From positions 130,274-194,273 of the forward strand of contig NZ_FOLM01000003.1 in assembly GCF_900112355.1 (NCBI RefSeq): a stretch of DNA of 64,000 nt, given 5' to 3'. The stretch is from Streptomyces aidingensis (lineage in GTDB: Bacteria > Actinomycetota > Actinomycetes > Streptomycetales > Streptomycetaceae). Shown here piece after piece: positions 18,161 to 26,276 of this stretch (within the stretch, counting starts at the first letter, position 1; each line of letters opens with the position of its first letter). A model generated the notes under the pieces. It had not been told where the DNA came from. It saw only the letters and a list, made by a program, of their open reading frames with translations, and did not search any database. The translations under genes were made by a program, and so were the position numbers.

Positions 18161-19372
18161 CTAGGAGGTCGAGCAGGACACCGACAGGCCGGCGCCGGGC
18201 GGGCTGCCGCTGCCGATGTAGCCGAAGGTGGTCGAGGCGCCGGGCGCCAGCGAGCCGTTCCAGCCCGCGTTGTCCACCCAGACATGCTCACCGCTGGTCC
18301 GCAGCGAACCGCTCCAGAGCTGGCCGATGCTGCCGCCCGAGGGCAGCATCCAGTGCGCGGTCCAGCCGCTGATGGAGCTGGAGCCGCTGTTGGTCACGGT
18401 CACCGAGCCCTGGTAGCCGCCGCTCCAGCTGTTGGTCACGGAGTGGCTGGCGGTGCACTCGCCGCCGGTGCCGCCGGTGGTGCCGCCGTTCGTGGTGGTG
18501 CCGCCGTTCGTGGTGGTGCCACCGTTGGTGGTGGTGCCGCCGTTGGTGGTGGTGCCGCCGTCCGTGGTGCCACCGGTCGTGGTCGTGCCGCCGTTGGTGG
18601 TGGTGCCACCCGTGGTGGTGGTGCCGCCGGTGGTGCCGGTGCCGCCCGGCACGACGACCTCGCCGTTGCCGCCGTCGAACATCACGTCCGAGCAGCCGTA
18701 GAAGGTCTCGGCGCTGTCCGACCGCTCCCACACCGTGTAGATGATGTGCTTGCCGGACTTGCCCGAGGGCAGGGTGGCGTTCCAGTAGTAGTGGCCCTCG
18801 TCCGAGCCGACGCTGCCCCGCTGCGGCGGGTTGGTCACCCGGCTGAACGGCGTGGACTCAAGGTCCGCCCAGGTCAGCGGCTGGTTCGGGTTGTAGCTGT
18901 CCCTGGTGATGTACATCCGGAACTCACCGGGGTGGTGCGCCCAGTTGTTGTACCGGATCTCGACGTTCGCGCCCGAGGTCAGGCGGGTGTAGGGCCAGTC
19001 GTTGCGGGCCAGGTCGAACCCGGAGAAGTCGTAGACCCGGGCATCGCCGCTGCACAGCTTGCCGTCCGGGATGAAGCCCTGCTGACGGCCGGCGCCGTCC
19101 GAGCGCAGCACCGCGAACCAGTTGTAGAAGGGCGTGGAACCGCCCTGCTGGAGCGCGGCCAGACAGGCCGGGTTGGTGGGGGCGATGGCACCGCCCGCGT
19201 CCTGGCTGTACTTGTAGCACAGGTATGTGCGGCTGCCCGGCATCACCGGCGCGCCGTGCGCGTTCGCGGTGTTCGCGGTGGTCCAGACCATGAGCAGCGC
19301 CGGCAGCGAGGCGAACAGCGCTATCAGGGCAGGCCATTTCCAGCGCGCCCGGAGGGCGGCTCTGTTACTCAT
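18161..19372 (-). CDS. Secreted cellulose-active LPMO (AA10) with CBM2
   Basis: A copper lytic polysaccharide monooxygenase that oxidatively cleaves crystalline cellulose outside the cell. The 403-residue precursor has a signal peptide ending ANA; His39 becomes the N-terminal copper ligand. A second ligand lies in 'NNWAHHPGEFRMY'. The AA10 start 'HGAPVMPGSRTYLC' and 'PTNPACLAAL' are like the C1-oxidising S. coelicolor enzyme CelS2/LPMO10C. A Thr/Gly/Asn repeat linker follows, and then a CBM2 cellulose-binding domain of about 100 residues beginning at 'ECTASHSVTNSW'. The ATG at 19372 has a GAAGGGA ribosome site 9 nt upstream. A CebR operator lies upstream, so cello-oligosaccharides are expected to induce it. 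Confidence 0.95.
   Translation of the reverse strand: MSNRAALRARWKWPALIALFASLPALLMVWTTANTANAHGAPVMPGSRTYLCYKYSQDAGGAIAPTNPACLAALQQGGSTPFYNWFAVLRSDGAGRQQGFIPDGKLCSGDARVYDFSGFDLARNDWPYTRLTSGANVEIRYNNWAHHPGEFRMYITRDSYNPNQPLTWADLESTPFSRVTNPPQRGSVGSDEGHYYWNATLPSGKSGKHIIYTVWERSDSAETFYGCSDVMFDGGNGEVVVPGGTGTTGGTTTTGGTTTNGGTTTTGGTTDGGTTTNGGTTTNGGTTTNGGTTTNGGTTGGTGGECTASHSVTNSWSGGYQGSVTVTNSGSSSISGWTAHWMLPSGGSIGQLWSGSLRTSGEHVWVDNAGWNGSLAPGASTTFGYIGSGSPPGAGLSVSCSTS
18461..18645 (-). repeat. Tandem repeat encoding the LPMO linker
   Basis: The linker is coded by head-to-tail units of about 18 and 21 bp giving TTTNGG/TTTTGG-type peptides, about nine copies. At DNA level the units (GGCACCACCAC with variable ends) are close to identical, so the array is prone to copy-number change between strains. 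Thr-rich linkers of this type are usually O-glycosylated. Confidence 0.8.
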
Positions 19373-19426
19373 CCGTGGCGTCCCTTCGCGAGATGAGATG
19401 TGTGGGGGGTGTTTGGAAACCCGCAT

Positions 19427-19440
19427 TGGGAGCGCTCCCA
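19427..19440. promoter_or_regulatory. CebR operator (cellulose-utilisation repressor box)
   Basis: TGGGAGCGCTCCCA, a perfect 14-bp palindrome identical to the known Streptomyces CebR box. It lies 55 bp upstream of the LPMO start. CebR, a LacI-family repressor, is released by cellobiose or cellotriose. Confidence 0.95.
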
Positions 19441-19589
19441 TTGGGGCGAAAATAACCTCCGGTCATGAACCTGTAAAGGGATCAGGAAGCCGAAAGACAC
19501 ATCAGAAACCGTCCGTCATACGGACGCAGGACTGGACCACCGGACCGCCCCACCCGCCGTCAGCAGGGCTTCCCCGGCTCCGGCGGCCG

Positions 19590-22244
19590 TCAGGCACCGT
19601 CCCCGGGACGGACCAGAAGCGCCACCGGGAAGTCGGCGAAAAGTGCTTCCGCCGCCGCCCGGCCGCGGTGCGCGCGTCCGGTGAGCAGATCCCGCCAGCC
19701 GCCCGCCGGCAGCGGCAGCCCGGTGTCCCGCCAGCCGCCGTCCTCCGCCAGCCGCCCGGGCAGCCGGGTGACCGCGGTGATCACCCGGCCGCCGCGGACG
19801 AAGGCCAGACAGTGCCCGGCGGCCGGGCCCTCGGCGGTGAGCGGCCGGTACTCCCCCTCGGCCCCGAACCACTCCGGCCGGGCCCGGCGCAGCCGCAGCG
19901 CGGCGGCGGTCAGCCGCAGCTTCTCGTCCCCGGTGCCCGCCGCCGCCGCTCCCTCGTCCAGCGCCGCCAGCCGTTCCGCGGGCAGTTGCGGCAGCGCCCG
20001 GTTGTCCGGGTCGACCAGGGCCAGATATTCCGTCTCGGTGCCCTGGTACAGCTCCGGCACCCCGGGCATGGTGAGATGCAGCAGCGTCCCGGCCAGCGCA
20101 TTGACCCGGGCCCGCGGGGCCAGCGCGGCGGCCCGGGCGGCCAGTTCCGCCCGGGCCGCGCCGCACGGGCCGGCCAGCACGAACCGCTCCACCGCCGCCT
20201 CGTACGCCGGATCGGGCACCAGCCAGCTCGTGTGCAGCCCGGCCTCCCGCACCGACTTCAGCACCGCGGCCAGCAGCCGGTCCCGGCCGGGGGCGCCGCC
20301 CATGCCCAGCGCGAGCTGCCAGACCGACCAGGCGGCATGCGGATCGGGCGCCCGGCAGCCGCCGTCCGCCGCGGTCAGCTCGGTCAGCACGGCCAGCGTC
20401 TCCATCCAGGCCCGCGGGCTCTCGGTGAGCGCCGCGATCCGGGCCCGGACATCCGCGCTGCGCTTGGTGTCATGGGTGGACAGCACCGTTCCGGTGTACG
20501 GCCAGTCCCGCTGGAGACGGGCGCAGAAGGCGTGGAACACCTCGGGCGACAGCGCGGGCCGGGACGGATCGCCGCCCACCTCGCAGGCGGAGAGCAGGGG
20601 GGTGTAGCGGTAGAAGGCGGCGTCCTCCACGGACTTGGCCCGCACCGCCGCGGCCACCTGGGCGAACCGCACCCGGAAGTCGTCGGCGTCCGGGCCGCCG
20701 CCGAGCCGGCCGAGCGCCAGCTCCCGCACCGTGCGCACCGCCTCGGCCTCCTGGTCCACGGCGAACGCCGCCGTGGCGGTCTCGGCCGCCGACGCCAGCA
20801 CGGCCTCGTCGGCGGGCGAGGGCGGGCCGCCGGCCGGCACATACGGGCGGTACACCGGCAGCCCGGCCAGCAGTTCGACGACGGCGGTGCGCAGCGCCCA
20901 GCGGGCGTGGTCGCGCAGCCGGAGCTCCGGCTGCTCCCGGCACAGCCGCTCCGCGGTACGCACCAGCCGGCCGCACTCCGCCGCCAGATCGTGGGTGATC
21001 ACGTGATAGGCGGCGCGCCGCACGGTGGCCGCCCAGTCGCCGCCCAGATCGGGCGGGGCGCCGGTGAACGCCCGGTAGTGCTCGGTGAGTTCGGCCGCGC
21101 CGCGGGAACTGGTCAGCACCCCGTCCACATGGCGCAGGGCGTCGTAGCCGGTGGTGCCGGCCACCCGCCAGTCGTCGGGCAGCCGCTCGCCGGCGCCCAG
21201 GATCTTCTCGGCCACCGTCCACACCGCGCCGGTGCGCTCGCTCAGCCTGGTGAAGTAGCCCGCCGGGTCGGCCAGCCCGTCCGGGTGATCCACCCGCAGA
21301 CCGGTCACCACCCCTTCCCGGACCAGCCGCACCACCGTGGTGTGGGTGGCCTCGAACACCTCCGGATGCTCGGTGCGCAGCCCGATCAGCTCCGGGATGG
21401 TGAAGAACCGGCGGTAGTTGAGGTCGGAGCGGGCCAGCCGCCACCAGGCCAGCCGGTAGTGCTGGGCGTCCAGCAGGCCGGGCAGCCCGTCCTGCGGCAC
21501 CTCCGCCGGGTCCGCCCGCCCGTCCGGGGGGAGAGCGGGCGCGGCGGGCGCGGCCCGCAGCGGGAAACGCTGCTCGCCGTAGTGCAGCGCGCCGTTCTCC
21601 CGGTCCACGGTCAGGCGCTGCATCTCCTCGCCCAGCGGGCCGCCCAGGAAGGGCATCAGCAGCCGTCCGCCGCCGGCCTGCCAGTCGATGTCGAACCAGT
21701 GCGCGTACTCCGACTCCGGGCCGTGCCGCAGCACGTCCCACAGCGGGCGGTTCAGCTCCGCCGGGACCGGCACCGCCATATGGTTCGGCACGATGTCCAG
21801 CACCAGCCCCAGACCGTGGGCGCGGGCCGTCTCCGCCAGCGCCCGCAGCCCGGCCTCGCCGCCGAGCTCCTCCCGCACCCGGCCGTGGTCGGTGACGTCG
21901 TAGCCGTGCGCCGAGCCGGGCACCGCCTCCAGCACCGGGGAGAGATGCAGATGCGACACCCCGAGCCGGGCCAGGTACGGGACCGCCGCCGCCACCGCGG
22001 CGAACGGGAACTCCGGCCGCACCTGGAACCGGTAGGTGGCGGTCGGCACCCCGCGCGGGCCGGTGCGGGCATCGCGCGCCTGCCGTGCGCCGGGCGCGTC
22101 CGCCGGGGCGCGGACCTGCTGCCCGCCCCCGGCCGGCGGGGCGTTGTCCCAGGTGGGCGCGGGAGGCGCGGTCGGGCTGGGGGCGGTGCCGGCCGGCGGG
22201 TGCGGGCGGTCCGGCGGCGACGGCGGTCGGTGGGCGGACGTCAT
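19590..22244 (-). CDS. treY: Malto-oligosyltrehalose synthase TreY
   Basis: TreY (GH13_26) rearranges the reducing-end alpha-1,4 bond of malto-oligosaccharides to alpha,alpha-1,1, giving the substrate of TreZ. From the ATG at 22244 the protein is 884 residues. It opens with about 60 residues of low-complexity Pro/Ala sequence before 'PTATYRFQVRPEFPFAA', where most homologues begin. Barrel motifs follow: 'YLARLGVSHLHLSPV', 'LVLDIVPNHMAV', 'GLRVDHPDGLADP' and 'LSTHDTKRSADVRAR'. It ends 'VALLVRP'. AGAGG upstream of 22244 supports this start. It is divergent from the HEPN gene at 22379. Confidence 0.94.
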   Translation of the reverse strand: MTSAHRPPSPPDRPHPPAGTAPSPTAPPAPTWDNAPPAGGGQQVRAPADAPGARQARDARTGPRGVPTATYRFQVRPEFPFAAVAAAVPYLARLGVSHLHLSPVLEAVPGSAHGYDVTDHGRVREELGGEAGLRALAETARAHGLGLVLDIVPNHMAVPVPAELNRPLWDVLRHGPESEYAHWFDIDWQAGGGRLLMPFLGGPLGEEMQRLTVDRENGALHYGEQRFPLRAAPAAPALPPDGRADPAEVPQDGLPGLLDAQHYRLAWWRLARSDLNYRRFFTIPELIGLRTEHPEVFEATHTTVVRLVREGVVTGLRVDHPDGLADPAGYFTRLSERTGAVWTVAEKILGAGERLPDDWRVAGTTGYDALRHVDGVLTSSRGAAELTEHYRAFTGAPPDLGGDWAATVRRAAYHVITHDLAAECGRLVRTAERLCREQPELRLRDHARWALRTAVVELLAGLPVYRPYVPAGGPPSPADEAVLASAAETATAAFAVDQEAEAVRTVRELALGRLGGGPDADDFRVRFAQVAAAVRAKSVEDAAFYRYTPLLSACEVGGDPSRPALSPEVFHAFCARLQRDWPYTGTVLSTHDTKRSADVRARIAALTESPRAWMETLAVLTELTAADGGCRAPDPHAAWSVWQLALGMGGAPGRDRLLAAVLKSVREAGLHTSWLVPDPAYEAAVERFVLAGPCGAARAELAARAAALAPRARVNALAGTLLHLTMPGVPELYQGTETEYLALVDPDNRALPQLPAERLAALDEGAAAAGTGDEKLRLTAAALRLRRARPEWFGAEGEYRPLTAEGPAAGHCLAFVRGGRVITAVTRLPGRLAEDGGWRDTGLPLPAGGWRDLLTGRAHRGRAAAEALFADFPVALLVRPGDGA

Positions 22245-22378
22245 GACTGGCCTCTGCCCCGACCGGCGTGCGGACAAGCCCAGTTGGTGCGCCGGCTGAC
22301 CCCGGCGGCGGGCTGCGGCGGCCGCCGCCCGCGCAGTAGGCTTCCTTGATCCTTGAACGGCGGAAGGTGGTGCGTCCG

Positions 22379-23617
22379 GTGAGCTCTTCCGGTCTTGAGC
22401 TCCCCTCGGGGAACGGGGGCGAGACCGCCGAGGCGGCTCAGGCCGGCGCGGTGTCCGTTCCGCGGCCGGTGGAGATCGGGGCCGACCTCTCGTGGGGCCC
22501 CGAGGACTGGGCCGAGGTGCGCACCAGGGTGGAGCGCGCCGGGCGGGCGTACGTCTGGCTCAATCTGGTCGAGCAGCGGCTGCGCTCGGTGGTCGGCGTG
22601 GTGCTGCGCCCCGTCTACGAGCCGGTGCACGGCGAGGAGTGGGAGGTGGCCGCGGCCGGTCCCACCGGCCAGGAGTGGGTGCAGCGGGCGGCGGCGCTGC
22701 GCGAGGTCAGCCGCCGCAAGGGACATGTGCTGGACCCGGCCGACGACTCGGTGCTGGCCTTTCTCACCCTGCCGCAGCTGCGCGAGCTGATGGTGCAGCA
22801 CTGGCCGTGCTTCGCTCCCTACCTGGAGAACCGGCGGGAGCTGGAGCTGACCCTGGACGAACTGGAGGTGGCGCGGAGCGCGGTGATCCGCAACCGCGGG
22901 CTGAACCGGGCGGTGCTGGACCAGGCCGAGCGCGGCTGCGCCCGGCTGCTGCGGATGCTGGACGGCGCCGAGGCCGGCGCGGCGGCCGGCCCGCTGCCCG
23001 CGGACGCGGTGGAGCATCTGGTCGGCGACCGCTTCACCGATGTGGCCGGGGTGCATCCGGACCGGGTGCGGCTGCAGCGGGAACTGCCGCCGGAGCTGCT
23101 GTTCGGCGAGGCCCGGCGGCTGGACGCGATGGGGGTGGCACTGGGCCTGCTGGTGCAGAACTACCCGGGCCGGCGGCTGGTCCGGCTGGCCGACGAGGGC
23201 TGCCGGATACGGCTGCTGTTCCTCAACCCGGCCAGCGGCGCCATGCGCCGCCGGGAACGTGAGCTGGGCCTGCGCCGCGGCGAACTGGCGCGGTCCGTGG
23301 AAACGGCGATCCTGCATGTACGCAGGGTACGCAGCCGGGTACGCGACCCGGAGGCATTCCAGATCCACGTGTTCGACGAGGTTCCGCGCTTCTCCGCCTA
23401 TTTCGTGAACGACGACGGTCCCGACGGCATCGCCGTGGTCCAGCACTATCTGCGGCGCAGCCGGGGCGTGGAGACCCCGGCGATGGTGCTGCGCCGGGCC
23501 GGGCGCGAGGTGGTGGGGCCGGACGGGCCCGGCAGGGGGGCGGGTGATCTGAGTCTCTTCGACGCCTACCGGGAAGAGTTCGAGACCGAGTGGAACGAGT
23601 CCCGTCCGGTGTCCTGA
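22379..23617 (+). CDS. SAV2148-family HEPN domain protein
   Basis: A 412-residue cytosolic protein conserved in streptomycetes. The N-terminal half (about 40-240) is a HEPN/Swt1-like helical domain. 'LTLPQLRELMVQHWPCF' contains R135-x5-H141, compatible with the R-x4-6-H catalytic motif of HEPN ribonucleases. The C-terminal half ('RLVRLADEGCRIRLLFLNP', 'FQIHVFDEVPRFSAYFVND') resembles a phospholipase-D-like or DUF5919-like domain without clear HKD motifs. Whether it cuts RNA is untested. The GTG at 22379 is chosen for GGAAGG at 22362-22367 with about 11-nt spacing; another GTG at 22370 is too close. Confidence 0.82.
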   Translation: MSSSGLELPSGNGGETAEAAQAGAVSVPRPVEIGADLSWGPEDWAEVRTRVERAGRAYVWLNLVEQRLRSVVGVVLRPVYEPVHGEEWEVAAAGPTGQEWVQRAAALREVSRRKGHVLDPADDSVLAFLTLPQLRELMVQHWPCFAPYLENRRELELTLDELEVARSAVIRNRGLNRAVLDQAERGCARLLRMLDGAEAGAAAGPLPADAVEHLVGDRFTDVAGVHPDRVRLQRELPPELLFGEARRLDAMGVALGLLVQNYPGRRLVRLADEGCRIRLLFLNPASGAMRRRERELGLRRGELARSVETAILHVRRVRSRVRDPEAFQIHVFDEVPRFSAYFVNDDGPDGIAVVQHYLRRSRGVETPAMVLRRAGREVVGPDGPGRGAGDLSLFDAYREEFETEWNESRPVS

Positions 23618-23753
23618 CGGCGGCGGTTGAGGCACATCCGCCCGGCCGTGCCCGGCCGTGCACCCGTTGCCGGGCCGCCACCGTCCCGACGACGGCCGTT
23701 CACCTCCGCTGGGCGGTGTCATATGATCCACCTCTGACCCATGTCAGCCGCAG

Positions 23754-23782
23754 TTGTCCGACGGCGGCACCCTTCGTAGCGT
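23754..23782 (+). promoter_or_regulatory. Housekeeping-type promoter of the CDP-alcohol transferase gene
   Basis: TTGTCC (23754-23759) and TAGCGT (23777-23782) are separated by 17 bp, matching HrdB-type promoters. The transcript would start near 23789, giving a leader of about 28 nt with GGAAG before the ATG at 23817. Confidence 0.7.
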
Positions 23783-23816
23783 CGTGCGTCGCCATACCGC
23801 CGCTTGGAAGCAGAGA

Positions 23817-24896
23817 ATGCGCCGAGAAATTCCCCCGTTGAGGGACGTCAAGGAGATCACCCAGAAAAAGCGCGACGCGTGGTGGACGGTGCTGCTGGTC
23901 GACCCCGTGGCCACCCCCCTGGTCCGGTGGACCGCGATCTGGACCCGGATCACCCCCAACCAGATCACCTGGTTCGCGCTCTTCCTGGGGCTGGGCGCCG
24001 CCGCCTGCTTCACCCGCGGCAGCTGGGGCTGGCTGCTGGCCGGTGCCCTGCTCTACCACCTGAGCTTCGTGCTGGACTGCATGGACGGCAAGCTCGCCCG
24101 GCTGACCGGCACCGGCTCCATCTTCGGCGGCTGGCTGGACTACGTCTTCGACCGGATCCGGGTGCTGTGCTGCGCCGTCGCCCTGATGGGCGGCCAGTAC
24201 CAGCGCACCGGCGACCCGGTCTATCTCTGGCTCGCGGTGGCCGTGGTCTTCCTGGACATGATCCGCTATGTGGACGCGCTCCAGATCTTCAAGATGCGGC
24301 ACGACATGCGCCGCTCGCTCAAGGCCCGCATCCAGCAGGCCCGCGCCGAGGGCAACACCATGGAGCTGGCCTTCATGGAGGACCTGCTCCGGAAGAACCC
24401 GGAGGCGGACGTCGAGAGCGACCGCGCGGAACGGGAACGCCGCCGGTCCGCTGCCGTCGCCCCGCTGCCCGGCGCGGCGGTCACGGTGCCCGCCCAGCGC
24501 ACCGCGGGGACGGCCGACCCGGAGGTGCGTGCCGAGGACGCCGCCCGGGTGGTCGACCTCCAGCGCGAGTTCCGCAGCCGTTTTCCCTGGTACCTCAACA
24601 TCCGCACGCTGCTGCTGCGCCGCCGTGTCCGGCCCCATCTGATCAGCGGCATCGAGTTCCAGATGGGTGTGTTCATCGTGGCGCCGGTGCTGAACGCGGT
24701 GGTGCCGGTGACCATCGTCTCGGGGGCGCTGCTGCTGCTCTTCGAGCTGGCGATCATCTACAAGCTCCAGCTCTCCACCCGGGACTTCGAGCGGACGCTG
24801 CGCGACTTCGACGCCCGCGGGAAGGCCCCGGCCGGGGAGCGCGAGCGGCCGGAGCAGACCACGCCGCTGACCCGCGCCGAGGCCGCCGCCGGATAG
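23817..24896 (+). CDS. CDP-alcohol phosphatidyltransferase family membrane enzyme
   Basis: An integral membrane enzyme that joins a CDP-linked alcohol to a phospho-acceptor. The 359-residue protein has the full family signature within 'DCMDGKLARLTGTGS...FGGWLDYVFD' (D-x2-D-G-x2-A-R-x8-G-x3-D-x3-D), near residues 85-110. Several membrane segments are present before and after it. A hydrophilic insert of about 90 residues (roughly 165-265) separates the catalytic half from the last two membrane segments, which is longer than in PgsA or Cls-type enzymes. The lipid product cannot be named. The start at 23817 fits both the promoter and GGAAG; the frame extends upstream to a TTG that overlaps the -35 box and is unlikely. 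Confidence 0.88.
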   Translation: MRREIPPLRDVKEITQKKRDAWWTVLLVDPVATPLVRWTAIWTRITPNQITWFALFLGLGAAACFTRGSWGWLLAGALLYHLSFVLDCMDGKLARLTGTGSIFGGWLDYVFDRIRVLCCAVALMGGQYQRTGDPVYLWLAVAVVFLDMIRYVDALQIFKMRHDMRRSLKARIQQARAEGNTMELAFMEDLLRKNPEADVESDRAERERRRSAAVAPLPGAAVTVPAQRTAGTADPEVRAEDAARVVDLQREFRSRFPWYLNIRTLLLRRRVRPHLISGIEFQMGVFIVAPVLNAVVPVTIVSGALLLLFELAIIYKLQLSTRDFERTLRDFDARGKAPAGERERPEQTTPLTRAEAAAG

Positions 24897-24939
24897 GCCC
24901 GGCCCGCCCGCTGTCGGTGGCGGCCCCTACGCTGGCCCC

Positions 24940-25536
24940 ATGACGAGCCGGGAGAGCGAGGGCGGCGGCGGCCGGGTGGCCCATGTGGCGCTGCTGCGCG
25001 GAATCAATGTCGGCGGCAGCCGCAAGGTGCCCATGGCCGCACTGCGGGAGGTCCTCGCCGGGCTGGGGCACGGCGCGGTGCGCACCTATGTGCAGAGCGG
25101 CAACGCGGTGTTCACCGCCCCGCCCGCCGAGCCGGGGGGACTGGCCCGGGCTCTGGAGCGGGCCGTCCGGCAGCGCTTCGGCTTCGCCGTGGACGCCCTG
25201 GTGCTCCCCGGCGCGGAACTCCGGGCCGTTGCGGCGCGCTGCCCCTTTCCGGCCGCCGGCCTGGACCCGGCCCGGCTGGCCGTGCTGTTGCTGGACGTCC
25301 CGGCCGCCGGGCTGCCGCTGGCCGCGGCCGATCCCGCCTCCTTCGCACCGGACGAGTTCCGGATCGGCGAGCGGGAGGTCTTCGCCTGGTTCCCCGGCGG
25401 CATGGGCCGCAGCAAGCTGGGAGAGGTGCTGTCCAGGCCGCCCGCGGGGGCCGTGGGCACCGTGCGCAACTGGCGCACCGTGACCCGGCTGCTGGAGATG
25501 GCCGCCGAACTGGAGGGCACCGGGCCGCCCGGCTGA
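24940..25536 (+). CDS. DUF1697 family protein
   Basis: A 198-residue cytosolic protein. It has the DUF1697 hallmarks 'ALLRGINVGGSRKVPMAALR' near the N terminus, 'VRTYVQSGNAVFTAP', and 'RNWRTVTRLLEMA' at the C terminus. The family is widespread, adopts a two-domain alpha/beta fold and has no established function. A TACGCT -10-like hexamer lies about 6-7 nt before the ATG, so the mRNA is probably leaderless. It converges with the two-component pair downstream. Confidence 0.9.
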   Translation: MTSRESEGGGGRVAHVALLRGINVGGSRKVPMAALREVLAGLGHGAVRTYVQSGNAVFTAPPAEPGGLARALERAVRQRFGFAVDALVLPGAELRAVAARCPFPAAGLDPARLAVLLLDVPAAGLPLAAADPASFAPDEFRIGEREVFAWFPGGMGRSKLGEVLSRPPAGAVGTVRNWRTVTRLLEMAAELEGTGPPG

Positions 25537-25598
25537 CCGGCCGGGCCGGCCCGGCCCGCAACGGCGGTCCGGCGCGGGGCCCTGCCGGGGCGGGGGCG

Positions 25599-26276
25599 TC
25601 AGGGTGCGGGGCGGGTGCCGGGGACGGCCAGGCCGGATTCGTAGGCGAACACCACGAGCTGGGCGCGGTCCCGGGCGGCCAGCTTGGTCATGGCATGGCT
25701 GACATGGGTCTTCACCGTGGTGGGGGAGATCACCATGCGGGCGGCGATCTCGTCGTTGGACAGCCCCCGGGCGACCTGGGCGACCACCTCGCGCTCCCGG
25801 TTGGTCAGCATCCGCAGCCCGTCGGTGCCGGCCGAGCCCGTCACCGGCGGCCGGGAGACATATTCGCCGATCAGCCGCCGGGTGATCGCCGGGGACAGCA
25901 GGGCGTCGCCGCGTGCCGCGGTGCGCACCCCGTGCAGCAGATCGGCCGGCTCGATGTCCTTCACCAGAAAGCCGCAGGCCCCGGCCCGCAGCGCGTTGAA
26001 CACGTACTCGTCCAGCCCGAAGTTGGTCAGGATCACCACATGCACCCCGGTCAGGCCCGGGTCGGCGGCGATCCTGCGGGTCATCTCGATGCCGTCGGAG
26101 ACCGGCATCTGGATGTCCACCAGGGCCACATCGGGCCGGTGCCGGCGGGCCAGCTCCAGCCCATCCTGGCCGTCGGCCGCCTCGGCCACCACCTCGATGT
26201 CGTCCTCGGCCTCCAGCAGGGCGCGGAAGCCGCCGCGGATCAGGTGCTGGTCGTCGGCGAGCAGAACACTGATCAT
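25599..26276 (-). CDS. NarL/LuxR-family response regulator
   Basis: A 225-residue DNA-binding response regulator. The receiver domain (1-120) has the acidic pair at 8-9 (ADDQ), the phosphoacceptor Asp54 (ALVDIQMP) and 'LVKDI' with the conserved Lys near 105. The C-terminal LuxR HTH (about 155-215) includes 'LTNREREVVAQVARGLSNDE' and 'TVKTHVSHAMTKL'. Its start overlaps the kinase stop by 4 bp (ATGA), so they form a coupled pair. The signal and targets are unknown. Confidence 0.93.
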   Translation of the reverse strand: MISVLLADDQHLIRGGFRALLEAEDDIEVVAEAADGQDGLELARRHRPDVALVDIQMPVSDGIEMTRRIAADPGLTGVHVVILTNFGLDEYVFNALRAGACGFLVKDIEPADLLHGVRTAARGDALLSPAITRRLIGEYVSRPPVTGSAGTDGLRMLTNREREVVAQVARGLSNDEIAARMVISPTTVKTHVSHAMTKLAARDRAQLVVFAYESGLAVPGTRPAP

